Part shown: positions 49,456 through 58,008 of the stretch, in pieces
Layout of the letters: each line of letters begins with the position of its first letter
How positions within the stretch are numbered: the stretch's first letter is position 1
Origin: Pseudarthrobacter siccitolerans
GTDB taxonomy: Bacteria; Actinomycetota; Actinomycetes; Actinomycetales; Micrococcaceae
Length of the DNA stretch: 64,000 nt
Assembly: GCF_030823375.1 (NCBI RefSeq)
Contig: NZ_JAUSXB010000001.1
Span: 1,736,001 to 1,800,000 of the forward strand
Direction of reading: 5' to 3'
Made by a program: the position numbers and the translations under genes
The notes under the pieces: generated by a model
Seen by the model: the letters and a program-made list of their open reading frames with translations, nothing else
Told to the model about the DNA's origin: nothing
The model's database searches: none

Positions 49456-50430
49456 ATGACAAAACGTTCCGCACCTTTGCCGCAATTGCCGGCCACGGGA
49501 AACCTCTGGCGAACCGACCAGCTTCATGCCAAGGGGCTCAACTCCCGGACCATCCGGCATCTGGTCAATCAGGGAAGCCTCGTCCGCTTGCGGTATGGCT
49601 GTTACATCCGCGGCTCGGTGTGGGAAAAGCAGTCTGCAAAAGTCCGCAGCCTGCAGTTGATCCATGCCCATGCCCATGGGACACTCACCACCTCAACGGG
49701 AAACCTTGTCTACAGCCATACTTCCGCGGCACGCCTTCACCGCCTCTTCCTCTGGGATGTGGATGACCTGATCCATATCCTGCTCCGGGTTCGGCCATCC
49801 GGCGAGCGCCTCGGGAAGGATGTCCGCGGCCATACCCGGCCCTATACGGATTCGGAAGTGACAATGATCGGAAACCTCAGGGTGACGACCCTTGAACGGA
49901 CAGTTGTGGACTGCGGGATGATGCTTGAATACCGCCAGGCACTGATCCTCGTGGACCATGCGCTTAGGTTCGGTGCCAGCCCCGATCTTATGAATGCCAT
50001 GGCCGGCAACCTGTCAGGCTGCGGTGGAATAAGAACCCTTCGCCCCGCACTGGCCAATGCGGATGCCCGCGCCGAATCGGCCGGAGAAACGCTGACCCGG
50101 GAGCTCCTCGCACGGCTAAACCTGCCCATGCCCGAAGCACAGGTGGAGGTCCGGAGCCGCTTGGGCTGGCACCGCTTCGACTTCGCGTGGCGGGAGAAGA
50201 AAGTCGCTCTTGAATTCGACGGGAGGATCAAATATTTCAACTACGCACCAACCGCTGAGGTCCTGTACCAGGAGCGGCGCCGGGAGAAAGCACTTACTGA
50301 AGAGGGGTGGCTCTTCGTCCGCGTCGAGTGGAAGGATCTGTTCCGCGAACACGAATTCAAGAACCGCATCCTCGCTGCCCTCTCTAACCGTGCCGGCGTC
50401 CAAATCGCCGGAACCGTTCCGGGACGCTGA
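49456..50430 (+). CDS. AbiEi-antitoxin-like N terminus with DUF559-like nuclease domain
   Basis: A 324-residue protein. The N-terminal 70 residues form a winged-helix, AbiEi-type DNA-binding region (LWRTDQLHAKGLNSRTIRHLVNQGSLVRLRYGCYIRG). The C-terminal 110 residues look like a DUF559/very-short-patch-repair-like endonuclease fold: FDFAWREKKVALEFDGRIKY with the Asp and Glu-x-Asp pattern, then VLYQERRREKALTEEGWLFVRVEWKDL. No AbiEii toxin gene is adjacent. The last codons (AGVQIAGTVPGR) are encoded inside the right-hand direct repeat. G+C is somewhat lower than the neighbours. Likely a solitary defence-type or selfish gene; activity is not established. Confidence 0.75.
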   Translation: MTKRSAPLPQLPATGNLWRTDQLHAKGLNSRTIRHLVNQGSLVRLRYGCYIRGSVWEKQSAKVRSLQLIHAHAHGTLTTSTGNLVYSHTSAARLHRLFLWDVDDLIHILLRVRPSGERLGKDVRGHTRPYTDSEVTMIGNLRVTTLERTVVDCGMMLEYRQALILVDHALRFGASPDLMNAMAGNLSGCGGIRTLRPALANADARAESAGETLTRELLARLNLPMPEAQVEVRSRLGWHRFDFAWREKKVALEFDGRIKYFNYAPTAEVLYQERRREKALTEEGWLFVRVEWKDLFREHEFKNRILAALSNRAGVQIAGTVPGR

Positions 50431-50457
50431 AGCGTTTCAGCGACCAGGCACTGTTCC
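50400..50457 (+). repeat. Direct repeat, right copy, family E
   Basis: CAAATCGCCGGAAC then GACGCTGAAGCGTTTCAGCG (50423-50442) and GCACTGTTCC. It overlaps the end of the AbiEi-like gene by about 30 bases and is in the same orientation as the left copy at 49322. Confidence 0.75.
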
Positions 50458-50544
50458 GGCGATTCAGGTCATCCGGCACGCTGGAACGGGCGGGAGGACG
50501 CCAAACGGCGGGCCGCCCCCGAAAGGGTGACCCGCCGTCGTCGG

Positions 50545-50564
50545 GGTTTCGGCAGGCTCAACCA
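50545..50564 (-). repeat. Single family C repeat copy
   Basis: GGTTTCGGCAGGCTCAACCA is the reverse complement of TGGTTGAGCCTGCCGAAACC, one base different from the repeat at 23732. It lies just past the stop of the permease gene, next to a CGGCGGG/CCCGCCG hairpin (50506-50537). Confidence 0.65.
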
Positions 50565-50584
50565 CCCGCCTGCCGCAAGAGGTG

Positions 50585-52045
50585 CTAGCTGTACAGCTCG
50601 CTCTTGGGCTCGTTGTTCTTGACCTTCTGCCAGCCCAGCCACAGGACCACCGCGAAGAACGGGATGGTGGCCAGGGTCCAGAGGCCCAGGTAGAACACCT
50701 CGCCGCTCTTGCTGGTCATCGTGTCGAAGCCGATGAGCACCGTGATGGCCAGGAGGCCAATTAGGCCGGCCCAGCTGGTCCACGGCGAACCGGGCATCGG
50801 CAGGCTGGAGGTGACACCCTTGCGGTGGCGCAGCACAATCTGGCTGGCGAAGATGGCACCCCAGCAGAAGATGACGCCGATGGAGGCCGAGTTCAGTGCC
50901 AGGTCGAACGCGTAGGAACCGCCCAGCCAGATGTTGAGGAGGATGCCCACCAGGTAGAACACCGCGATGGCGAGGATGGCCGCGTACGGAACGTGCCGCT
51001 TGGACATCTTCGTGAGCCACTGGGGTGCGTGGCCGTTGTTGGCCATGGTGCGGAACACGCGGCCGATGGAGTACAGGCCGGAGTTGCAGGAGGACAGTGC
51101 GGCGGTGATGACGATCATGTTCATCACGTCGCCCACCCAGGCCAGGCCCATCTGGCCAAAGACGGTGACGAACGGTGAGGTGCCCGCCACGTACTGGTCG
51201 GACGGCAGCAGCATGGCCAGCAGGGTCACGGAGCCAACGTAGAACACCACGATGCGCAGGACGACGGCGCGCACGGCCTTGGGCACTTCGCGTTCCGGGT
51301 CCTGCATCTCCCCGGCGGTGATGCCCACCAGTTCGATGCCGTTGTAGGCAAAGATCACGGCATTGAGGACCAGGACCATCACCAGTGCGCCCTTGGGGAA
51401 CATGCCGCCCTCACCGGCGAAGAGGTTGGCGACCGACGCATGGCCGTCGCCCACCTGGGCGTTGGTGACCACCATGAAGGTGCCCACTGCCAGGAAGATC
51501 AGGATGGCGCCCACCTTGAGGCAGGAGGCCCAGAATTCGAACTCGCCGAACGCCTTGACGCTTAGCAGGTTGACTGCCACCAGCAGCGCCAGTGCGGCGA
51601 TGGCGGAGGCTTCCACCGGGACGTTGGGGAAGAAGAACTGGAAGTACAGGCCGATCGCGATCAATTCCGCGATGCCGGTCATGCCCCAGTTGATGAAATA
51701 CATCCAGCCGGAGAGGTAGGCGCCCTTTTTGCCGAACATCTCGCCGGCGTAGCTGACGAATGAGCCGGAGGTCTGGCGGTACATGATGAGTTCGCCCAGC
51801 GCCCGCATCAGCAGGTAGGCGATGACGCCGGCAATGGCGTAGGAGAAAATCAGGGCCGGGCCAGTGGAGGCCAGCCGGCCGCCGGCACCCATGAACAGGC
51901 CGACGCCGATGGCGCCGCCCATGGCGATCATGGTGACGTGGCGCCGGCCCAGCGTCTTGCTGTAACCCTCGGCGCTGAGGGAGGGGTCGACGGCGGTGGA
52001 TGGTGCCGCGGGGTTCTGGAGATCTGTGGGGGTACTTTGAGGCAC
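50585..52045 (-). CDS. Amino-acid permease (APC superfamily, AAT family)
   Basis: A 486-residue proton-coupled amino-acid importer with twelve predicted membrane segments. The family signature is KTLGRRHVTMIAMGGAIGVGLFMGAG, and the E in GELIMYRQTSGSF-type loop plus GMTGIAELIAIG fit the AAT group (asparagine, GABA or aromatic amino-acid permeases). The substrate cannot be set by eye; AnsP- or GabP-like specificity is most plausible. GTG 52045 is chosen because AAGGA lies six bases upstream; an ATG 33 bases earlier is the alternative. An upstream palindrome TTGGGCAACCCAA (52124-52136) may be regulatory. It is downstream of nirD on the same strand but separated by 174 bases. Confidence 0.9.
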   Translation of the reverse strand: MPQSTPTDLQNPAAPSTAVDPSLSAEGYSKTLGRRHVTMIAMGGAIGVGLFMGAGGRLASTGPALIFSYAIAGVIAYLLMRALGELIMYRQTSGSFVSYAGEMFGKKGAYLSGWMYFINWGMTGIAELIAIGLYFQFFFPNVPVEASAIAALALLVAVNLLSVKAFGEFEFWASCLKVGAILIFLAVGTFMVVTNAQVGDGHASVANLFAGEGGMFPKGALVMVLVLNAVIFAYNGIELVGITAGEMQDPEREVPKAVRAVVLRIVVFYVGSVTLLAMLLPSDQYVAGTSPFVTVFGQMGLAWVGDVMNMIVITAALSSCNSGLYSIGRVFRTMANNGHAPQWLTKMSKRHVPYAAILAIAVFYLVGILLNIWLGGSYAFDLALNSASIGVIFCWGAIFASQIVLRHRKGVTSSLPMPGSPWTSWAGLIGLLAITVLIGFDTMTSKSGEVFYLGLWTLATIPFFAVVLWLGWQKVKNNEPKSELYS

Positions 52046-52219
52046 AACGGTTCCTTGTGGGTTGGGGGTTGGCCGCATCCGGAACACGAATGATCCCGCT
52101 CACATAATTCGGGGAAATGCCTGTTGGGCAACCCAATGTGGTGGGAATCTCTCGTGGCGCCGAAGCTTCGCGCGGCTCGTCTATCTTACAAGACGCAACG
52201 GGGTGCTACGTGACGCGCG

Positions 52220-52555
52220 CTACACCGGGAGCTGCAGAACCAGATTCTGCTGCCCGTCCGTTGACACGGTGTAAGGGCGGAGATTGTCCGCGCCGGTGGT
52301 GGAGCAGCCCGTGGCCAGGTCAAACGCATGCTGGTGCAACGGACACACCACCACGTTGAGGTCAAGGGTCCCGTCGGCCAGCGGGCCTCCCCGGTGCGGA
52401 CAAACCGCCGGGAGCGCCCGGAGCGAGCCGTCCCGAAGCCGGAACACGGCCACCTGCCCGCCGTCCACGGCGAAGGCCCTGCCCTCGCCGAGCGGAATCT
52501 GCTCCACCGGCCCCAGGACGAAGGTTTTTGCTCCCGCAGTGGCCTCGGTGCTCAT
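52220..52555 (-). CDS. nirD: Nitrite reductase small subunit NirD
   Basis: A 111-residue Rieske-type subunit of NAD(P)H-dependent assimilatory nitrite reductase. The [2Fe-2S] ligands are in CPHRGGPL and CPLHQHAFD (C-x-H ... C-x2-H). Its ATG at 52555 overlaps the TGA of nirB (ATGA). It supports electron flow in the NirB complex, converting nitrite to ammonium in the cytoplasm. Confidence 0.95.
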   Translation of the reverse strand: MSTEATAGAKTFVLGPVEQIPLGEGRAFAVDGGQVAVFRLRDGSLRALPAVCPHRGGPLADGTLDLNVVVCPLHQHAFDLATGCSTTGADNLRPYTVSTDGQQNLVLQLPV

Positions 52556-55080
52556 TGGACGGGTACCTGCGGGAGGACCGTCAGCGGCAGGGAGGTGCGG
52601 AACTGTCCGGGGGTCATTGCGTCCCCGCGCTCGGTCCAGGGGTCCTCGTAGCTGTCAACGGAATCCTGCATGGCGGCGTCCAACCGGGCCGCAAGGCCCT
52701 CCGAGTCGGCGACAATAACGTTCCGCAGATGCTCGATGCCAACCCGGGGGACAAACGAGTACGTCCGTTCCAGCCAGTTGGCGCGTTCCCGGTAGTACTG
52801 CATGAACCTGCCGGCGAGGACCTTGACCTCTTCAGGATCATCTACGGTGGCGAGGAGATCGCCCTTGCGGATGTGGGCGCCGGCAGCACCACCCACATAG
52901 ATCTCCCACCGGCCGCCTTCCACCGCCACAACTCCCACGTCCTTGACTAACGACTCCGCGCAGTTCCGGGGACATCCGGACACCGCCAGCTTCAGCTTGG
53001 CCGGCGCTTCGATCCCCTGGAAGCGGGATTCGAGCTCAATGCCAAGCCTGGTGGAATCCCCGGTCCCGTAGCGGCAGAAGTCCTTGCCCACACAGGTCTT
53101 CACTGTGCGGAAGCTCTTCCCGTACGCATAACCCGAGGGCATGTCCAGGTCCGCCCACACCTGCGGCAGGTCCTCCTTGCGGATTCCCAGCAGGTCGATC
53201 CGCTGCCCGCCGGTCAGCTTGATCAGCGGGACGTTGTGCTTCTCGGCAACATCGGCGATCCGGCGCAGCTGCTGGACCGACGTCACCCCGCCCTTCATCT
53301 GGGGCACCACTGAGAACGTGCCGTCCCGCTGGATGTTGGCGTGCACGCGGTCGTTGATGAACCGGGCGTCGCGTTCGTCAATGTACTGGTCCGCCAGCAT
53401 CATCTTCAGCAGCGAGGCAAGCCCCATCTTGGACCTGGCGTCTTCACCGCCAGGAGCCAGTGCCTGGAACACGGCCGAGACCGAACGCAGCCCGCGCTTC
53501 CGGATTTCGGCCATCAAAGCCGTCTTGTCCAGGGGAATGGCGGGGACGTAGTAGCTGGCCGCGGGGTCCTCTTCCACGGCTCCATCCGCCGCCCATTCCA
53601 CCACCTGCCGCACCAGCAGCTTGCACGAGCCGCACCCCTTGCCGGCGCGGGTGGCCTCCATGGCTTCGGCAACGGTGGCGCAGCCGCCCCGCACCGCATC
53701 CACAAGTGTCTTTTTGCTGATGCCGTTGCAGTTGCACACCTGGGCATCGTCGCTCAGCTCGGCAACTCCGGCGTCCCCATCGGGGGTCCCAAGATCGAAC
53801 ATCAGCCCGATCCGTTCCTCGGGCAGGGGCAGTCCGCGGTCGTACGCCTCGGTCAGGTAGGCCACCTTGCGGCTGTCGCCAAGGAGCGTGGCGCCCACCA
53901 TCTTGTTGTCCCGGACCACGATGGATTTGAAGACGCCGCGGCTGGGCTCGGAGAAAACGATATGTTCATCCGTGTCGAGTTCGGGTCCGTGCAGGCCCAT
54001 GGAGGCCACTTCGACGCCGGCCACCTTCAGCTTGGTGGCCGTGCGGGAGCCCAGGTACATGGCGGAAGTGTCCGCCCCTGTCACATGGTTGGCCAGCACC
54101 ACGGCCTGCTCCCAGAGCGGTGCCACCAGGCCGTACACCTCGCCGCGGTGCTGGACGCACTCCCCCACCGCGTAAATGTCGTCCTCGTCCTCGACCCGCA
54201 ACCTGTCATCGACCACGATGGCCCGTTCCACGGGCAGGCCGCTGAGGACGGCGAGGTCCACGTTGGGGCGGATTCCTGCGGCCACCACCACCATGTCGCA
54301 CGCGATGTCGGTGCCGTCGCGGAGGCTGACCCCGGTGACCCGGTCGCGTCCCAGCACAGCCGTGGTGCGGCTGCCGGTAAGTACCCCGATGCCCAGGGCC
54401 TCCACGCTGCGGCGGAGCACCGCACCGCCGTCGGGCCCCATCTGCGCGCTCATCAGATGACCAGCAGAATGGACCACGACCACCTCGATCCCGTTGCTGC
54501 GCAGGCCGTAGGCTGCTTCAAGCCCCAGCAGTCCCCCGCCGATCACCACAGCGCGGCGGTGATGCTCGTCCTGGGCATACGCCACCATTTTGCGGGTGTC
54601 GTCGATGGTGCGGAACCCGAACACGCCCGGCTTCACGGACCCTGCGGGCGTGTAAAGGCCGTCCATTGGCGGCATATGGGAGCGGCTGCCGGTGGCGATG
54701 ACCAGGGTGTCGTAGGGTGTCACCCTGCCATCGTTGGAGAAGACGTGCTTCGTGAAACGGTCGATCCGGTCCACCCTGACGCCGGGATGCAGCGTGATGC
54801 CGTTGTCCTGGTACCAGGACAGGGAGTTCAGGAAAATATCGGCGTCGCTTTCCTCGCCGGAGAGGACGTGGCTGAGCATGATCCGGTTGTAGTTTCCATA
54901 GGGTTCATCGCCAAACATGGTGATGGTGAGCTGTCCGGCACCGCCCCGGGCGAGGATTTCCTCCACCGCCCGGGCACCGGCCATGCCGTTGCCGATCACC
55001 ACCAGCCGGCGGCGCGGGCCCGGCCCGGAGGGACCTTGCCCAGATGGCCGGGTCCGCGGAGCGTCCAGGACGCTGGTCAT
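52552..55080 (-). CDS. nirB: Nitrite reductase large subunit NirB
   Basis: An 842-residue flavo-iron-sulfur-siroheme enzyme that reduces nitrite to ammonium with NAD(P)H. Domains in order: FAD/NAD(P) binding (about 25-310; VVIGNGMAGARAVEEIL and VVIGGGLLGLEAAYGL), BFD-like [2Fe-2S] (about 445-500; CNCNGISKKTL and GKGCGSCKLLV), and a sulfite/nitrite reductase half with siroheme-[4Fe-4S] ligands (CVGKDFCRYG and VSGCPRNCAESL). The length matches the 830-850 of the family. It shares one base with the preceding gene stop and overlaps nirD. The three genes form one operon. Confidence 0.95.
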   Translation of the reverse strand: MTSVLDAPRTRPSGQGPSGPGPRRRLVVIGNGMAGARAVEEILARGGAGQLTITMFGDEPYGNYNRIMLSHVLSGEESDADIFLNSLSWYQDNGITLHPGVRVDRIDRFTKHVFSNDGRVTPYDTLVIATGSRSHMPPMDGLYTPAGSVKPGVFGFRTIDDTRKMVAYAQDEHHRRAVVIGGGLLGLEAAYGLRSNGIEVVVVHSAGHLMSAQMGPDGGAVLRRSVEALGIGVLTGSRTTAVLGRDRVTGVSLRDGTDIACDMVVVAAGIRPNVDLAVLSGLPVERAIVVDDRLRVEDEDDIYAVGECVQHRGEVYGLVAPLWEQAVVLANHVTGADTSAMYLGSRTATKLKVAGVEVASMGLHGPELDTDEHIVFSEPSRGVFKSIVVRDNKMVGATLLGDSRKVAYLTEAYDRGLPLPEERIGLMFDLGTPDGDAGVAELSDDAQVCNCNGISKKTLVDAVRGGCATVAEAMEATRAGKGCGSCKLLVRQVVEWAADGAVEEDPAASYYVPAIPLDKTALMAEIRKRGLRSVSAVFQALAPGGEDARSKMGLASLLKMMLADQYIDERDARFINDRVHANIQRDGTFSVVPQMKGGVTSVQQLRRIADVAEKHNVPLIKLTGGQRIDLLGIRKEDLPQVWADLDMPSGYAYGKSFRTVKTCVGKDFCRYGTGDSTRLGIELESRFQGIEAPAKLKLAVSGCPRNCAESLVKDVGVVAVEGGRWEIYVGGAAGAHIRKGDLLATVDDPEEVKVLAGRFMQYYRERANWLERTYSFVPRVGIEHLRNVIVADSEGLAARLDAAMQDSVDSYEDPWTERGDAMTPGQFRTSLPLTVLPQVPVQ

Positions 55081-55427
55081 CAGTGTTCCACCATGCCCAG
55101 GTCGATCACCACGGACCCGCTGACGCCCTCCGGGGCGGCCAGGTACAGCTCGATGGCCGACCCGCCCTCGATGTCCTCCACCACCCGCAGCGGAACATGG
55201 ACGTCGCTTTTGGCACCGATGGGAAAGTACCGCATGGGCACCCCGTTACGCAGGAGGACCACGGTGATCATTTCCGGGCTCGAATTGCCGCCGCGGAAGT
55301 AGAGCGTCTGATTAATGACCCCGTCCGGGACGTAATGCGAGAGCTCGCTATGAATGGGCACCGGCTTTTCCATGCCCGCGCCCTGGAAGGGGAAGATGCC
55401 CTGGAGGAAAAGGTTCTTGGTCAGCAT
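55080..55427 (-). CDS. Unrecognised first gene of the nirBD operon
   Basis: A 115-residue soluble protein with no family I can name. It looks like an all-beta domain: alternating strands (HYVPDGVINQTLYFRGGNSS, MITVVLLRNGVPMRYFPIGA, VHVPLRVVEDIEGGSAIELYL), no cysteine, no metal motif and no signal peptide. The start at 55427 begins MLTKNLFLQGI. Its TGA shares a base with the nirB ATG (TGATG), so translation is coupled and it should act with nitrite reductase, perhaps as an assembly or regulatory subunit. Upstream, GTAAC at 55504 and TTTAC nine bases apart resemble a single GlnR-type AC-N9-AC half site; this is weak. Confidence 0.7.
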   Translation of the reverse strand: MLTKNLFLQGIFPFQGAGMEKPVPIHSELSHYVPDGVINQTLYFRGGNSSPEMITVVLLRNGVPMRYFPIGAKSDVHVPLRVVEDIEGGSAIELYLAAPEGVSGSVVIDLGMVEH

Positions 55428-55694
55428 GGGCGTGCCCTTTCGGCCGGCAACAACTGTTACAGCCCATCCTGCGACGCCGATGTTTCGGCCTGCCGGGTCC
55501 CCGGTAACGATCCCTTTACGCAAAACTCACTGTTTTTCGGGGGCACTCAACCGCCGGGCTGCAGCCGCCCGACCTAACTACCTGACGTCCCTCAGGCGGA
55601 GCCAGCGGTTGTTGCGTCAAGCGCCCATCCACGTCGCATTGAACGTCCCCATTCACGCTTTCGGTGCGTTATCTGCCAGCCAGTTCGGTGGGGA

Positions 55695-55700
55695 TAGGCT
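55695..55700 (+). promoter_or_regulatory. -10 box of a predicted leaderless mRNA
   Basis: TAGGCT ends six bases before ATG 55707. No ribosome-binding site or clear -35 box is visible. The rest of the 279-base gap after 55427 holds only the weak AC-N9-AC signal noted for the nirBD operon. Confidence 0.6.
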
Positions 55701-55706
55701 GGCAAC

Positions 55707-56468
55707 ATGGCCATCGCACACCGCCGACCACCCGCACCGCAGCCACAGCTCTACCGCTTTTCGCCCCTCGACTTCACAGCGGTGGGCCTGTACGTGGCTA
55801 TTGCCGGATTCTTCGCGGTGGCCAGGGAGCTGGTGGCGCCCTTCCTCCGGCAGGTCGCTCCCACGCCGGCCGCGGCCTCCTACGCCATGAACCTGCTCTT
55901 TTATGCCTCGGTGGGAATCCTGGCGCTCCTGGCCGCCCGCCAGGTGGTGGGCCGTGACCTGCGGGTGCTGGCAACCCGGCCGTGGTTCACCCTGATGATG
56001 GTTCCCGCCGCCGTGATTGTGATGATGATCCTCACGGCCGTGGTGGTGGCGGCCAGCGGCAATGTGGCAACCTCCGAAAACCAGGCGGGACTCCAGGCAC
56101 TGATGCAGCAGGTCCCGGCGTGGCTGATGGTCCCGCTGCTGGTGGTGGTGGGCCCGTTCGTGGAGGAATACATCTTCCGCCACCTGCTGATCGGAAAGCT
56201 GAGCCGGCGTATCAACCTCTGGGTGTGCTGCGGGTTGTCTGTCCTCCTGTTCGCCGCCCTGCACATCGTGGGCCGGGAGGCGCTGACGCTCACCGTCCTG
56301 CTGCCGTACCTGGCCATGGGGGCAACGCTGGTGTTCGTCTATGTCTGGACCGGCAGGAACCTGATGTTCTCCTACTTTGTCCATGCCGCCAAGAACCTGC
56401 TGGCAGTGGTGTTCATCTACGCCATCCCGCCGGAGGTCTACGAACAGCTCCAGCAGGTCCCGGCCTAG
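55707..56468 (+). CDS. CPBP family intramembrane glutamic protease
   Basis: A 253-residue membrane protein with seven or eight helices. The CPBP (Abi/CAAX protease) motifs are complete: GPFVEEYIFRHLLI (EExxxR), FAALHIVG (His) and FSYFVHAAKNLLAV (His and Asn). Members cleave prenylated or membrane peptides, and some give bacteriocin self-immunity. The ATG at 55707 is predicted leaderless. It stands upstream of three further genes with similar leaderless starts. Confidence 0.9.
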   Translation: MAIAHRRPPAPQPQLYRFSPLDFTAVGLYVAIAGFFAVARELVAPFLRQVAPTPAAASYAMNLLFYASVGILALLAARQVVGRDLRVLATRPWFTLMMVPAAVIVMMILTAVVVAASGNVATSENQAGLQALMQQVPAWLMVPLLVVVGPFVEEYIFRHLLIGKLSRRINLWVCCGLSVLLFAALHIVGREALTLTVLLPYLAMGATLVFVYVWTGRNLMFSYFVHAAKNLLAVVFIYAIPPEVYEQLQQVPA

Positions 56469-56564
56469 CCAGGCGGGCTGCGGCTACGCCGAATGGCTGG
56501 ACCCTTGGACCGTGAACACCGGAAGATGCCCGTACCGGCCCTGTCGCACCGGCCCTGGCCCACG

Positions 56565-56570
56565 TAGCTT
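56565..56570 (+). promoter_or_regulatory. -10 box of a predicted leaderless mRNA
   Basis: TAGCTT ends six bases before ATG 56577. Confidence 0.5.
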
Positions 56571-56576
56571 GGTGGC

Positions 56577-57017
56577 ATGGGACTGAATATCCAGATTGTC
56601 ATTGACTGCCGTGATCCGCACCATCTGGCCGAGTGGTGGGCGGAGTCCCTGGACTGGGCCGTGGAGCCCCAGGACGAAGGTTTCATCCGGTCCATGATCG
56701 AGCAGGGGTACGCCAGCGATGATCAGACAACCATCCACAACGGGGTGCTCGTGTGGCGTGATGCGTGCGCCATCCGGCCGCCCGAGGAACTCGAGGTGAA
56801 GGCACCCACGCGGCGCCTCCTGTTCCAGACGGCGCCGGAGGACAAAAGAGTCAAGAACCGCGTGCACTGGGACATCAACCTGGCGGGCCGGGACAAGGAC
56901 GAGGTGCGCCGGGAACTGGAGGCCCGGGGTGCCACGTTCCTTTGGACAGCCAATGAGGGACCGCATTCCTGGCACACGATGGCGGACCCTGAGGGCAACG
57001 AGTTCTGCATCAACTGA
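56577..57017 (+). CDS. VOC family (glyoxalase-like) protein
   Basis: A 146-residue vicinal-oxygen-chelate protein: GLNIQIVIDCRDPHHLAEWWAESLDW opens the first module, and VHWDINLAGRDKDEVRRELEARGATFLW plus WHTMADPEGNEFCIN forms the second. The pattern fits the glyoxalase-like group that is often monofunctional with unknown substrate. It is predicted leaderless. It lies 22 bases before menB but has its own promoter and ends outside the men operon logic. Confidence 0.85.
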   Translation: MGLNIQIVIDCRDPHHLAEWWAESLDWAVEPQDEGFIRSMIEQGYASDDQTTIHNGVLVWRDACAIRPPEELEVKAPTRRLLFQTAPEDKRVKNRVHWDINLAGRDKDEVRRELEARGATFLWTANEGPHSWHTMADPEGNEFCIN

Positions 57018-57027
57018 CCCCGATTAC

Positions 57028-57033
57028 TAGACT
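57028..57033 (+). promoter_or_regulatory. -10 box of a predicted leaderless menB mRNA
   Basis: TAGACT ends six bases before GTG 57040. Confidence 0.55.
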
Positions 57034-57039
57034 TGGACG

Positions 57040-57993
57040 GTGAGCAACCAAATCCCCGCCTCGGTGTCCGACGTCTTCGATCCCACCCGCTGGCGTGTTG
57101 TGTCCGGCTTTGACGACTTCCAGGACATGACCTACCACCGGCAGGTGGAAAGGGATTCCGACGGCGGGTGGGTGCGTGACCTGCCCACGGTCCGGATCGC
57201 TTTCAACCGGCCCGAGGTCCGCAACGCATTCCGGCCCGGCACGGTGGATGAGCTGTACCGGGCGATGGACCACGCACGGATGTCACCGGACGTCGCCACC
57301 GTCCTGCTCACCGGCAACGGCCCCTCCCCGAGGGACGGCGGCCACTCCTTCTGCTCCGGCGGGGACCAGCGGATCAGGGGCAGGGACGGGTATCGGTATG
57401 CAGACGGCGAGACCCAGGAGAGCATCGACCCCGCCCGGGCCGGCAGGCTGCACATCCTGGAAGTCCAGCGGCTGATGCGGACCATGCCCAAGGTGGTCAT
57501 CGCCGTCGTCAATGGCTGGGCTGCCGGCGGCGGGCACTCCCTGCATGTGGTGGCCGACCTCACCATCGCCTCCCGGCAGCACGGCAAGTTCAAGCAGACG
57601 GACGCCACGGTGGGAAGCTTCGACGCCGGCTACGGCTCGGCCCTGCTGGCGCGCCAGATCGGGCAGAAGGCCGCCCGGGAAATTTTCTTCCTGGCCCGCG
57701 AATATTCCGCGGAGGACATGGTCCGGATGGGGGCCGTGAATGAGGCCGTGGACCACGGGCGTCTCGAAGAGGTTGCCCTGGAATACGCGGCGGACATTGC
57801 GCGGCAGTCGCCGCAGGCCATCCGCATGCTCAAGTTCGCCTTCAACCTTGCCGACGACGGACTCGCGGGCCAGCAGGTTTTCGCCGGCGAAGCCACGCGG
57901 CTGGCCTACATGACGGACGAGGCGGTGGAGGGCAAGGAGGCATTCCTGCAAAAACGCGATCCGGACTGGTCCAACTTCCCGCACTACTTCTAA
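57040..57993 (+). CDS. menB: 1,4-Dihydroxy-2-naphthoyl-CoA synthase MenB
   Basis: A 317-residue crotonase-family enzyme that closes the naphthoquinone ring from o-succinylbenzoyl-CoA. Signatures are VRIAFNRPEVRNAFRPGTVDELYRA, FCSGGDQRIRGRDGYRY, GWAAGGGHSLHVVADLT and the MenB-specific QTDATVGSFDAGYGSALLAR. The N-terminal extension is long, as is usual in actinobacteria. GTG 57040 lacks a ribosome-binding site and is predicted leaderless. It is followed 15 bases later by menE. Confidence 0.95.
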   Translation: MSNQIPASVSDVFDPTRWRVVSGFDDFQDMTYHRQVERDSDGGWVRDLPTVRIAFNRPEVRNAFRPGTVDELYRAMDHARMSPDVATVLLTGNGPSPRDGGHSFCSGGDQRIRGRDGYRYADGETQESIDPARAGRLHILEVQRLMRTMPKVVIAVVNGWAAGGGHSLHVVADLTIASRQHGKFKQTDATVGSFDAGYGSALLARQIGQKAAREIFFLAREYSAEDMVRMGAVNEAVDHGRLEEVALEYAADIARQSPQAIRMLKFAFNLADDGLAGQQVFAGEATRLAYMTDEAVEGKEAFLQKRDPDWSNFPHYF

Positions 57994-58008
57994 GGCAGGA
58001 CCCGGCAA

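Noticed and set aside
53341..55302. A 653-codon open frame on the plus strand opposite nirB
   Set aside because: Antisense to nirB, whose cofactor motifs are all in place; the plus-strand product has no domain character.
55504..55526. GlnR box upstream of the nirBD operon
   Set aside because: Only one AC-N9-AC half is present and the second half is missing at the expected distance; noted in the gene entry but too weak to list as a site.
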